Part shown: positions 21,148 to 31,897 of the stretch, piece after piece
How the letters are laid out: every line of letters begins with the position of its first letter
Position numbering within the stretch: the first letter of the stretch is position 1
NCBI GenBank assembly: GCA_028641055.1
Contig: CM054062.1
Span: forward strand, 182,961,958-183,025,957
DNA from: Alopecurus myosuroides
Lineage: Eukaryota > Streptophyta > Magnoliopsida > Poales > Poaceae
DNA length: 64,000 nucleotides
Direction of reading: 5' to 3'
Notes under the pieces: generated by a model
What the model saw: only the letters and a program-made list of their open reading frames with translations
What the model was told of the DNA's origin: nothing
Databases searched by the model: none
Made by a program: the position numbers and the translations under genes

Positions 21148-24100
21148 TTTGTCGCACCCGGACTTCTAAAGGATACTCGCCGTTCCGTTGAACAGTAGTA
21201 GATTGGATTACGGGGCTTACCGGCACCCGCGTCCTCTTACGAGTAGGCCAACACACGTATGTGTGACAACCAACCCCTATCTGTTCAGCGTCGACGTAAA
21301 CTATCCCATAGAAATCAGGAATACTACCATTGACGTACTTCATACCATACACACATGGTACGTCAACGGCATTAAACGAAATGATAACACAACATATCTC
21401 TAAGACACAAAAGATGGAAATAAGTTGCAAATAGCTCTCACTAGAGCAGAGATAGCAAATACAATCATCCAGAGGACACATGTCCCAACATAACATCATT
21501 ATATCTCAGCGGAAGCATTCAAAGGGTCTGAGTACAGACAAATCCAAATAGGCTTAAGAAGCCGGGAACTGAAAGAAAGACGGAGCCCATCCACGTAGTC
21601 TAGGATCCTGCCCGGGTCCGCTACCTACTCGTCAGCAGCCTCGTCAAACTCCACGTAGTAGCCGTCACTGGGATCCTCGTAAGCGTAGTCTGCGGAAACC
21701 ACAGCCCCAAAGGGGTCAGTACATAAACGTACTGGCAAGCAAGACTCACATTTCACCAAAGTGTAGCCCGTCAACACCAAGCACAGATGCATTGGGTTCA
21801 ACGGAAGAAAGGGGATATAAAAGATGCTGCAACTGGCTGCGCTAACCAACTACAGAGATTCTACCACTTCCGGCTAACAGAAAGAAGATAAGATATCGTA
21901 TAGTAACCAACTGAAAGATAACCTCAAACAAACCCATCCTGGATCTCGCCCCTTATCCAAAGAAGCAATCCGAGGATAACTCACACAGTTGGATTAATGA
22001 GTAATGGATCAAATTGTTGTGTCGATAAGTCTATTACTAGTCATGTTATCATTAGTTAGGTGTAAGTTGTTCTGAGTACTTGTTAGCCAGTACTTTCACC
22101 AAGTTAACCATAACCGCGGAAAACACGACTTCTCGAGAAGATTTATCCCTGCAGGGGTGCACCAATTTGGCCGTACACGTAAGAATAACCCGCCAGATGG
22201 AATGCCTCCCACCAAGCGGGGCACTCAACACAACTCAACTCTTATTCGCATCAAGCCCAAAGCACCTTGGGCGCACGGCTAATCGAGCCCCGAAGAAAGG
22301 GGACCCTCATAGCACTCTAAGAACGTGTCCCCCTATATGCCGACTACAAAAGTTCCACCCTGCGCTGGGCTCGCAAAAACATGCATGCGGCAAATGGAAA
22401 ACACGAACTAAATGAGGCGATTTGGACGAGATGCGAATCGAATCAAATTGAGGGGGGCGCCCATACACGCTTCCCACATGCGGATAGTGCGCTCATCATG
22501 GATCAGTAGACAAGACCCTTTTCCTATTAGGGTCGACACTAGCAGGCCTCAAAACCACACAGGGCCTCCTGCCGGTGCCTTATCAGCATATTATTATTAG
22601 CAGGTTGATTGATTAACATCGAGCCCCCCAGAACATAAAATGATATAGTAATCAGAAAGTAACGGGTAACAGACTCGAGCAAAACAACCTAAGCATGCTA
22701 GTAAGACACTGGCTCAAACAATGGGGTTGTAGGAGTGGAGGTGAGGCAATATCAGGGTTAAGGGATTCATGTGATAGGTTCGTAACAGAAGCAACGATAC
22801 ATATGGCTAGCATAAATAGACAACGGAAAGTATCGGTAACCAATGTTGAAAGGAACACGATGGTTCATGTGAGTGATAACTTGCCTGCAAACTCAGCAGC
22901 CTGGTACTGAGCTAGATCCTCAGAAGGGGTGTCGTAAGGATCGTCGGTCTCAACGTCGGCGTCTATTCGAGAAGAAGCAAACAAACAATGCAGAAAGATA
23001 AACAATCAATATCATGGCATAGTGCACAATCATGGGATGATGCATGTCAAGTTAAATGGATGCATCAAAATAAAATAGTTGACATGGGAAACAATACATG
23101 ATTAAATGGACCCACATGCAATTTTGAGTTGCATATGAAAAGCCCATGAATTTTGGTTGAAACAATTGTTTTCCAATTAACCAACAGGTGAAAGTGGATT
23201 AGTATGATGCATGGATGAGGAAAACAACAAAATAACAACAATAGAAGCAATTGGAAATAAGGATTACCAATTTAGAAATTTATTTATTAAGTTAGGGAAT
23301 TTTTGGTTCCTTAAAGGGATTACACAAATAGTTGTTGTTTTCACCAATTTAAATTGTGAAAATTAAATAACAAAATTCATATTTGAAAAGAATACAAAAT
23401 TTTAGTTGGATTACATGTTTCAAATATTGAAAAAGGAGTTAGGATGAATTTATTATCACTTTAACAAGATTAAACAAGTTTTAAATGAATTTAAAACAAG
23501 TTTGAATATTATTTGAATTTTATTTGTTCAAAACATAAATTCAAACTCACATTTTAAAAGTTTATACTTTTCTAGTTTTAAAACATATTTTGCATGTTCA
23601 AAAATAATTTAATTTGAGCAAGTTATGATTTTATCAAATTTAAATGATTTAAACAAGGTTTAAATTATTTAAGCAATTTTAATTATTGAAACCATGAAAC
23701 AAAATTTATATTTGAAAAGGTTATTTGCAATAGCATGGAAAACATATTTTATTTGCATTAATTGGATTAAGTATGATTTAGTTATGGATTTTATCAAATT
23801 ACAAATGAATTGTTTGAATTCAAATTTGAAATGCATTTGGAAAATTCAAAACAGAAAACAAATGTTACCAATAGGTAGATAATTGAATTTGGGGCAGTGC
23901 ACATATTTTACTTTTATTTTTTGAGTTTATAAAACAAATGTTATTTGCATTTTAGTTCCAGGGGCCAATCTGTAAAAAGAAAGGACTGGTTTTTAAAACA
24001 GAAAAGGTTAAAAACATTTTATACAGCTTAGGGATCTACCCTAGGCACTGCCAGTGGGCCTAGGGCCAACGTGGCCCACGCAGCTGCACGCGTGGCAACA

Positions 24101-24176
24101 GCAGTGGCTGACAGGGGGCCACCCTGTCAGCACTGCGCGGAAAAAAAGATGGGATTTTCTCCCGTGCGAGAGCCAG

Positions 24177-24187
24177 GGACTCGAACC
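24177..24187 (-). promoter_or_regulatory. pol III B-box-like motif in the 5' LTR
   Basis: This is an exact copy of the motif at 13742-13752. In this copy the spacing to the partial A-box-like stretch is changed by the GC-rich indel. Confidence 0.4.
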
Positions 24188-24973
24188 CGCGAGCGGGCGC
24201 GCGAGGGATGCAGTGCACAGCCACTGCGGTGGTGATTCGTTGCTTGTCAGTATACAGCGCGCACACAAGGTAAGGTTTCGTTAGCGCTATCTGAACTTAA
24301 CTGACGAAAACGTTGTCTGAAATTTGACAGCTGCCCGTGGTGGCTCAACTGCGGCGATCACCGTGTTCTACTCGTGCTCGTGGTGCTTGCAGTGGGTGTG
24401 CTGCGTGTGGACGTGCACGGATGCGTGCGTATGCAAGCGTGCAGAGGAAGAGGGCGGAGGCACGGTGTGGCTCACCGGCGGCTGGAGTCGAGCAGAGGGT
24501 CGATGGAGTGCGGCCGGCGGCGATGTGGTGGACGGCGGCGTGGCTACAGACGATCTCCGGGCCCGAGGAGGTGTCGAATACTTCGAGGGAAGCACGGGGG
24601 TTTGATCCCCGTGGTCAGATCACGCCGAGAGGCACTGCAGCGACGACGGCGACCATGGATTCAGAGGTGGCGCTACGGTTGCAGTGCGGCTGCCGGAGAC
24701 GTCGAGGACCGCGGCGTCGATCTAGAGGGTCACCGTGGCCGAGTAGGTGTCGTCGAGGTAGAGGGAGACACGCTGGTTCGATTTTGGTGGTTAGGTGGGG
24801 TGGTGGTGCGACGAGGTGGCGGTGGCAGCCATGGATTCAGAGGGAGATCGCCAGTGTGTGGTTGCAGGGAGGTGCAGAGGTGGAAATCCGGCGAGGGAGA
24901 GGGGAAAATGGAGGCGGCGCGAAGGAGGAGGGAGTAGGTGGGCTAGGGCGGCGCCAGGGGGGTCTAGGGTTGC

Positions 24974-24980
24974 TTAAATA
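24974..24980 (-). promoter_or_regulatory. TATA box of the chromovirus 5' LTR
   Basis: The minus strand reads CCCCCCTATTTAAGCAACCC, followed by a CT-rich, GC-rich leader. This is the only strong TATA-type motif in the expected orientation and probably sets the genomic RNA start near 24945. Confidence 0.55.
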
Positions 24981-25765
24981 GGGGGGTACGGTGGCGCATC
25001 GGCCGTCGGCGTGCAACAGTGCCGCCGTGGCACCCCCCGATGCGCTGCCGTACTGGAAACAGAAGGGGTTGCGCGAGCAAAGCGGTACGCGGGCCATCGG
25101 GGTAAGTTGGGCTGGGCTGCGTAGGTTAGCTGCCGCGCGCGCGTCTGTTTTTCCTTTTTCTATTTTTGTTCTTCTGTTTTTTTTTTGCAGCAAATAGAAT
25201 AGGAAGAAAAATGGGATTTTTAAGTTAGTAAAATTCTTAGAAAAATTAGGGTGAGTTTGTTAGGTCAAAAGCAACCCATTGACAAGTTTTGTTTTACAAT
25301 TACATCAAAATAATTTGCTGTTTGCAAAATGGTTTAAATTTGAATTAATTTGAGTAGTGATTGAATTTTTGAAAACAAGAATTTAATTAATTGGAACCCT
25401 ATTGTTTAATTTGAAACAATGAGTTAAAATGTTTTGGCAATTTCATAATTCCATATTGGGTGCTGTTGTAACATGAGATTTGAATTTGAAATAACATTTG
25501 GATTAATTGAATTATTCAAAGCCATAAATTAATGGTTGAAACTTATTGGTTAATTAGAACAAAAAGGGTTGTTTTTATTTGAACGCTTTATTTCAAAGGT
25601 TGTAACATAACAAGTATGAAATAAGTGTTTGAATAAAGTTTGAAATTCAACTATGAAAACAAATAAAACAGATGCAAACAAAGAATAAATATGATGACAT
25701 GATGCAATACTTTAATTAAACAAGAAATCAAACATTCTAGGGGTTTTCATACTTGGGATGTTACA

Positions 25766-25770
25766 GTCCA
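25766..25770. repeat. TSD of the chromovirus, right copy (GTCCA)
   Basis: It is identical to 10707-10711 and follows the LTR end GATGTTACA. Confidence 0.9.
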
Positions 25771-26173
25771 AGACTTGGGGGTCACGGAGAGTAATTTAGG
25801 GTTATGCGTAGACCCCGAATAGGACTCCGGAGGTATCTTGTAAGGAAAGCCATGAAACCGGGTGTTATATAAACCGGTCCTCCTGGCATAGATCCGTGAG
25901 ACTAAGATATTTCGAGTAGAAACCCTAGACTCAAGGTACACGAGAGTAGTATTTGTAACCCTAGATTTGGAGTCTCGGCGACATTGCAGTCCGAGCCTCT
26001 AGATTGATAGTTAATAAGATCCCAGCTGGAAGTAAGCTATTATCTCCCATGGAGAGGCTGAACCAGGATAATCCTTGTGTCCAATTCGAGCTAAACTCTC
26101 TCCCAAACACCAGAGTCGATTTGCCCCAAACTAAGTTACCTCTGGTAACGTCTGCCGTGACTATCCCACGACA
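25771..26173 (+). repeat. 3' LTR of the Tat element, right piece (U3-R-U5)
   Basis: This continues the LTR after the chromovirus and its TSD copy. It contains a TATA box (TATATAAA at 25866-25873) and ends ...CACGACA at 26173, a canonical CA end. Beyond it the sequence is homologous to an Athila-like LTR, which fixes the boundary. Confidence 0.75.
25866..25873 (+). promoter_or_regulatory. TATA box in the Tat LTR
   Basis: TATATAAA lies in the LTR about 305 bp before its end. In the 5' copy it would drive genomic RNA synthesis. In this 3' copy it points outward into the flanking Athila-like LTR. Confidence 0.5.
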
Positions 26174-26492
26174 AGATTCATAGACCGTTATCCAACTCCA
26201 TCTATGACTAATAATCCACCCTCCGAATATCATCCGAACAAATCTTGGGTATTAAATTGCAAGCAGCAGATAATTGCAGTAAGCAAAGTGTGTAATGTAA
26301 ACAATAACATCATCCTTAGACAAAGAATTGTTTTTTCTCCCTAATGGTACCAGCACATCCTCCATCCGTCACGTTTCTTTCACTCGATCGTAGATGCAAA
26401 GGAAGCATGAACCCACTATCGAGCATAAATACTCCCTCTTGGAGTTACTAGCATCTACTTGGCCAGAGCATCTACTAATAACGAAGAGCATG
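26174..26492 (-). repeat. Athila-like LTR A1, left piece
   Basis: It is homologous to the middle of the LTRs at 38306-39927, 40078-41679 and 55457-57084 (for example CATAGACCGTTAT and ATAAATACTCCCTCTTGGAG). It is truncated on the left by the Tat element and interrupted at 26492 by the Sabrina-like element. Its right part resumes at 36038. Confidence 0.8.
26488..26492. repeat. TSD of the Sabrina-like element, left copy (GCATG)
   Basis: It matches 36038-36042 and lies directly against TGATAG. Confidence 0.9.
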
Positions 26493-27835
26493 TGATAGCC
26501 CACAAGTATAGGGGATCGCAACAGTCTTCGAGGGAAGTAAAACCCAAATTTATTGATTCAACACAAGGGGAGCCAAAGAATATTTGTGAGCCTTAACAAG
26601 TGATTTGTCAATTCACCTGCACCTGAAAGTGGATTTGCTCGCAGTAGTTTATCAGTAGTAATAGTTTTATAGTAGCACCAGTAGTGAAATACTAGCAGCA
26701 GTGAAATGAAAATAGCAGCAGTAGTGTTGAAGTAAACAGTGGGACGTTACATGGATAAGATAGTTCATATAATAATCAAGACATGGGCATTGCAGATAAA
26801 TAAGATAAAGCATCCAAGCACTAAGTAACCATAGGCATGTGTTCCATAAATAGTCGTACATGCTCGCAATGAGAACTTGCACAACATCTTTTGTCTTACC
26901 AGCCCGTTTTCAGCGGGGCCTCAAGGGAACTACTGGTAATTAAGGTGTTCCTTTTAATAGAACACCGGAGCAAAGCATTAACACTCTGTGAACACATGTG
27001 ATCCTCACATCATAGCCAACCCCTCCAGTTGTCCCAATTTCTGTCACTTCGAGGCCTCGGGTTCCAGACAACGATATGTGTAAACAACTTGCAGGTAGGA
27101 TCAAGAAACAATAATTATCATCGTGATTCAATAACATGTTCAGATCTAAGATCATGGCACTCGGGCCCAAAGTGACAAGCATTAAGCATAAGAATTTGCA
27201 ACACTGTCAATAGCACTAATAGAGGATACTAGGCACTATTCCCTAACAATCACGACATTATTACATGAACAATCTCATCCAATCCCTACCATCCCCTTCA
27301 ACCTACAGCGGGGGAATTACTCACACATGGATGAGGGAAACATGGATGGTCGATGGAGACGCGTTGGTGATGACGATGGCGATGATCTCCTCCAATTCCC
27401 CGTCCCGGCAGGGTGCCAGAACGGAGTTTCTGAACCCCGAAAAAGGATTCGCGATGGCGGCGGAGCTACGTACTTCTTTCTAGAAAACGATCGAACCCCC
27501 TCGGGTTTTTAGGTTTCGGGGCATATTTGGCCGAAAGGGGAGTCCAAGGTGGTGCCCGAGGTGGGCTCACCATGCCCAGGCGTGGGCCCACCTTGGCCAC
27601 GCCTGGGGGTGGTGAGGGAACACCCTTGCCCCTCTCCGACTCATCTTCTGGCTCCGGGAATCTTCGGGTAAAATATGGACTTTCCTAAAAATTGATTTTT
27701 TGCGCAAAACCGAGACACCAAAGTAATTTTGCTGAAAACAGCGTTAGTCCGTGTTAGTTGCATTCAATACACACAAGTTTAGAGGGAAAACATGAGCAAA
27801 GTGTTCGGAAAAGTAGATACATTTTTGACGTATCA
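26493..27835 (-). repeat. Sabrina-like 3' LTR (1343 bp)
   Basis: It begins TGATAGCCCACAAG and ends GACGTATCA. Compared with the other LTR it lacks about 40 bases near 26750 and about 20 near 27680. Confidence 0.9.
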
Positions 27836-27845
27836 ACTCCCCCAA
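27836..27845 (-). other. Polypurine tract of the Sabrina-like element
   Basis: The minus strand reads TTGGGGGAGT directly against the 3' LTR. Confidence 0.75.
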
Positions 27846-29796
27846 GCTTAGCTTATTGCTTGCCCTCAAGCAATTCATTTAACAACTGAGTGCGATAAAA
27901 GAACTTTTACAAACACATTTGCTTCATATGATGTAAATATACTCACTATATGATAAGATACTTAATTATGCTCATGATAAGATACATGCAAGATAGTGTC
28001 ACTTAATAGCTATGCAAACCATGAAGAGATAACAACATATTGATAATAAACAATATGAAGCATAACTATTTGCAAGATTCTAATATTCATAATATGATCT
28101 GATAAAGTGGTATCTCGCTTGACCTTATGTGTGGGGCAAAACATAAATGCCAGGGCACCTCTGAAGTGCAAGGGAAGACTAGAAGTAAAGATATCAAAAG
28201 ATGCAAGTATCAAGATTATATCACAATCAATCGTGCTTTGGGACAAACACATCACACTAAGAATGACAATTATGCTCTCAAGAAGGTGCTCAAAGGATAT
28301 GGTGGAGACTCTTCCTATAAGTAAAGGATTGGCCCTTCGTAGAGGGAAGCAGGAATTCACATGCGCTAGAGCTTTTCATTTTTCATGAAACGAAAGTAAA
28401 ACAATATTTAGAGGTGGTTGTTCATGTCAACAAATGGCAATAGAGTGCTTATTATCTTCGATACTAAACAAGTGAGAGCGGTTCTGAATTAGGCAATTAT
28501 ATCATGCACACATATATATAGCTTGACACTCCCCCCAACCTTTGCTTTCACAAACCATGGCTAACCGAATCCTCGGGTGCCTGCCAACTTTCACATACCA
28601 TGGGGGAGTGCATATTTTTCATTATTTTCTGTTATAGTGGTCTAACCAGCTCTTTGCAATATTAATGACGAGTAGATGAAGCATGCAAGTTAGGTGGGTA
28701 CTTAATTTAGCATGGAAGATAACAAACACAATACTACTTCCTCATGAGCTAAAACAGTGTCACAAAATGAGAAGTATTTTGAAGGTTTTAAAGGTAGCAC
28801 ATGCAAATATACTTGGAATGGCATGAAATACCATGCATAGGAATTTATAGTGGACTCTGTGGAATAACTTGGTTTTCAGGGATTTGGAGGCACGAGTAGA
28901 ACTCATACTCAGTGCAAGTGAAGGCTAGCAATAGACTGGGAAGCGACAATCAAGAGAGCAATAATTACCAGAATCATGTTTGCGACAAAGTAAAATTAAC
29001 TGAGGCATAAAATTGACACTAGAACTCTGAGGCAAAATAAATCATCGAGGCTTATTGAATTTTTGTTTTCAGTCTTAGCATGCATGAGCATATGCCAAGT
29101 CGATCCAAATGAAACAGTCAGAGGAGGCTACCACAATGTCATACCCTTCTACGAATAGAACAACGCGAACAAATATTTATACGACATGTCATTTACTATT
29201 AATAAATTGGAAGAAAACATGAGAGAGCATGAACTATTAAGCAGGTATTAAATCACATATATCTTATATGAACAAACTAAGCATGCTCACATGGATGGGT
29301 ATATGTACAAAAATGAAAACAAATAGAGTTCATACCATCCTATCACCACAACTTGAATTGGCATAGATCGTCATTATTGCACTTCACTTGTGGCTCAAAT
29401 AATATATATTGAAAACCAAGCTCCAATGGAGTCACTGACGACTGTTGAACTCTGCAGCAAACTTTACAAAAAAAAAGAACAACAAATATTTTTGGGTTTT
29501 TCAAATTAAAACAAGAACAAAAGAAAACGAGCAAAAAAAGCAAAATCTTTTTGGGTTTTCGAATTAAAAACTGCAATTAAAAGATAAAGCAAGCCAACTA
29601 AAGAAACAAATAGAGAGAAACAACAAAAATATTTTTGGTCTTTTTGTGTTTTGGAAAGCGAAAACAAAACAACGATACCAAAAAGGGAGGAGAGAGAAAA
29701 ATATTAATGTACAAAGAACCGACTGAATATGATATATATGAGTGTGTGATGTCGGTATACCTCCCCCCAAGCTTAGGCTTTTGGCCTAAGTGGGGA
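27846..29796. other. Non-coding 3' region of the Sabrina-like element
   Basis: It is AT-rich with no credible ORF. It contains sequence shared with the tandem Athila units (for example CTTCGTAGAGGGAAGCAGG near 28336, homologous to 42158 and 59109). A second polypurine-like tract lies at 29762-29773. Confidence 0.6.
29762..29791 (-). other. Internal polypurine tract with hairpin
   Basis: The minus strand has CTTAGGC-CAAAA-GCCTAAG (perfect 7-bp arms) followed by CTTGGGGGGAGG, just after the ORF1-like stop. It resembles the terminal tract and may be a second priming site. Confidence 0.45.
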
Positions 29797-30920
29797 TCAA
29801 TTCCAGCCCCGCCATGAAGTGACGTATCCAAAGTGTGACGATGAGGGACCTCCTCCCTGGTACGAGCTCGATGCGCCTGGATAATGCGCGATGTAGTTCT
29901 CATGGGGCGCCTCGTCGCCCTCCTGATCCTCGGGGTCGTGCTGCTCGTGGAAACCAAGCAACAGCTGCTGCTCGTCTAGCACCTCCTTGGCGTGAGACCA
30001 TACGCCCCTGTCAATACTAACCAAACCAAGTTGTGGCATGGGGATTGCCCTCTCATCCCCGTTAGGGAAAAACATCCTATAAATTAATTTTCCCTAGCGG
30101 GAATCAGAAGTAACAAAATGATGCAGTTTCATGGCAGCAAGGTCAAGCCTTTGTTTGGGTAATATCACATCATTAGGACTAACAACAAGACCTAAACCAG
30201 CTACAATACGTGAAGCAATCATGCCTCCATAAATAGGTCCTCTAGCCGCTAAACTACGTGCAATAATAACACCAAGATGATAATTAGTAACACCAGTAAG
30301 AGCAGCAGCTAGGAAAGCTAGATGGTAGTGAGAAATGTTGCTAGTGTTTCTCTTCCTAGAACACTAGCAGCAAGATAATAGGCAAAATACCGAATAGCTG
30401 GGAGTTGTATGTTTCTTATCTTGCCCCGCTGAGCTAGGGGGTCATCGTTGTTGCTTATTGCCCGGTAGAGTTCCATCAAATCTCCAGGGCGATCTGAAAT
30501 ATTCTTTGTTGTCCCATACGAAGGAACACCTATTATCCTACAAAATTCTGTCAGTGGCAAAGTATAGCCATTATCATAAATCTTAAACAAAACAGTTGGC
30601 CCATAGGAACTATTTTGGAGCTCAAAACTTTCAACTAAAGTCTTTGTGAGGATAGCGTATTGAGCATGCTCCTCCTGCATATAAGTGGTTAAGCCAACAT
30701 TGTTAACAAGAAACTTGAAATCAATTAGAATCCCCGCTTCCTGCAAAAATTCATAGCATGGGGAAGTGGATGGATTAGCATCTCCATCATCCCTCTCCCT
30801 AATATCGGAGGCAAGAAGATTTTTGTTATATGATGGTCTTGCTCTTGCAGCTGATCTTCAGGGCCTAGATGCCCTTTGTGCATCAATTACAAACATCTCT
30901 CCAAAGGTATGGTTCTTCAT
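29797..30920 (-). pseudogene. Athila ORF1/env-position ORF, broken
   Basis: ATG 30920 (MKNHTFGEMFVIDAQRASRP), C-terminus HFGYVTSWRGWN at 29797. It matches the Athila ORF1-type protein found 3' of pol in Sabrina/Athila elements (GILIDFKFLVNNVGL, LTEFCRIIGVPS, RGKIRNIQLPAIRYFAYY, GPIYGGMIASRIVAGLGL). No signal peptide or transmembrane envelope structure is visible. Breaks are TGA at 30858-30860, a frameshift near 30340 and TAG at 30094-30096. Function is unknown. It is the only gene besides gag/PR retained in the element. Confidence 0.75.
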
Positions 30921-30929
30921 CCTCCTATT

Positions 30930-31151
30930 CTGAAATTTTTAACAAATATCACAACAAAATTATTTGGAGCAACCATACGATAGCAACTACTATAGAGACT
31001 TGTATGAGTACTAAACATGCATCAAAAATAAGTTAATCAAGCATAAAACAAGCATGCAAGCTCACATAACATGTCACCTACGGCAACAATATACGCAAGA
31101 AATACTCCAAGTAAACAAAATTCTATTTGGATCATCGGAGGAGTCACATAC
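30930..31151 (-). other. Inferred leader intron before the Athila ORF1-like gene
   Basis: The minus strand has a donor CTCCG|GTATGT (31151) and an acceptor AAAAATTTCAG|AATAGG (30930) nine bases before the ORF ATG. Athila-group elements are thought to express this ORF from a subgenomic spliced RNA; here this is motif-based inference. Confidence 0.45.
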
Positions 31152-31152
31152 C

Positions 31153-31897
31153 GGAGAACAACTGCCCCAAATCTCAGCAGAAAAGATGAGCTGAGCAAGG
31201 AGATTGAAAATCGCGAGGAAGAAGAGCAAGAACTCGGGTTTGGATGAACTGGGTGAGTTTCTACGGGAAAGAGGAAGGTGTGATAGGTGGGAGAGCACAC
31301 CATAGGCAGGCGCGCCCCAAGGGCAGGCCGCACCTGGCCATGGTGAGCTATCCTGGGTGCCCCTTGGGGTCACCCCAGGTGGCTTTCTGCCCCTTTTTAC
31401 GCAAAAACTTCGAATATAAACTTTTCGGGATTTTTCGAGAAACTTTATATTTTTCGGACTTTTCTAGAATTTTAATTATTAATAATATTGCTGGAAAATG
31501 AAGATGGAATGATGGAAAACGTCGGCAAAAACAAACCTACAGCAGTTATAAGACACTCTACTAAACACATACCCACTGAAAACGGAGGAAAACATATGGA
31601 AAACGTGATTGGGGATAGCGAAAACGTGAGTAGACGATGGAAAACGAGCAAAAACGAGGTGAAAACGTGCGTGGGCATGAATGAATATGGTGAAAACAAT
31701 ATGAAAACATGATATACTTTATGGAATCACAGCGAAAACGAGCATATGAATAAGAAAACGTAGCGAACACGTAGTGATAACATTGTTTCCTTCATTTAAA
31801 ATCACTTTGTTAACAAGGTTGATCAAGTCTTGCTACCAAAATAATTTATATGAAATAAAACTTTGTTTCTCACTAAATATTTATGTTACCTAGACCT
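31153..31897. other. Non-coding region where RT-RH-INT would be expected
   Basis: No pol motif is present on either strand. From 31515 to 31765 the + strand carries eight exact copies of GAAAACG plus several one-base variants. From 31153 to 31400 the minus strand is a GC/CT-rich leader-like sequence for the following ORF. Confidence 0.6.

Larger units (their letters stand above)
10712..25765 (-). mobile_element. Young chromovirus (Tekay/Del-like Ty3/gypsy), nearly intact
   Basis: A 15.05-kb minus-oriented element with LTRs at 10712-15320 and 21150-25765 (TG...CA ends). It is flanked by a perfect 5-bp TSD GTCCA (10707-10711 and 25766-25770). It has a tRNA-iMet PBS, a polypurine tract, an accessory ORF, and gag-pol with a C-terminal chromodomain. 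The LTRs are very similar: I count four substitutions in the first 390 bases, so insertion was recent relative to everything else here. A single one-base insertion in RNase H breaks pol. The large LTRs plus chromodomain suggest Tekay/Del; the family name is not certain. Confidence 0.9.
21150..25765 (-). repeat. Chromovirus 5' LTR (4616 bp)
   Basis: This is the promoter-bearing copy for the minus-oriented element. The U3 is about 790 bp (25765 to the TATTTAA at 24980-24974). The rest is a long R-U5 beginning with a GC-rich, gene-like leader. It differs from the 3' copy by few substitutions plus a 12-base GC-rich indel near 24190-24203. Confidence 0.92.
1..26173 (+). mobile_element. Tat-lineage Ty3/gypsy retrotransposon, 5' truncated by window edge, interrupted by a nested element
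   Basis: The internal region runs from before position 1 to about 10520. The 3' LTR is split into 10521-10711 and 25771-26173 by the nested chromovirus at 10712-25765. Domain order gag, protease, RT, RNase H, a second RNase H and integrase without chromodomain, followed by a long convergent antisense ORF, is the arrangement known for Tat-lineage plant elements (Retand, Grande and relatives). Its 5' LTR and PBS are outside the window. The right flank (from 26174) is an interrupted Athila-like LTR, so this element inserted into an older element. The sense coding region has four stops and three frameshifts and cannot make a polyprotein. Confidence 0.85.

Noticed and set aside
29470..29710. A-rich segment as a retrotransposon poly(A) tail
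   Set aside because: It lies inside the Sabrina-like internal region with no LINE/SINE body or TSD beside it.
31488..31712. ORF across the GAAAACG array
   Set aside because: Its length is explained by the repeat composition (few stops in the motif), not by coding constraint.
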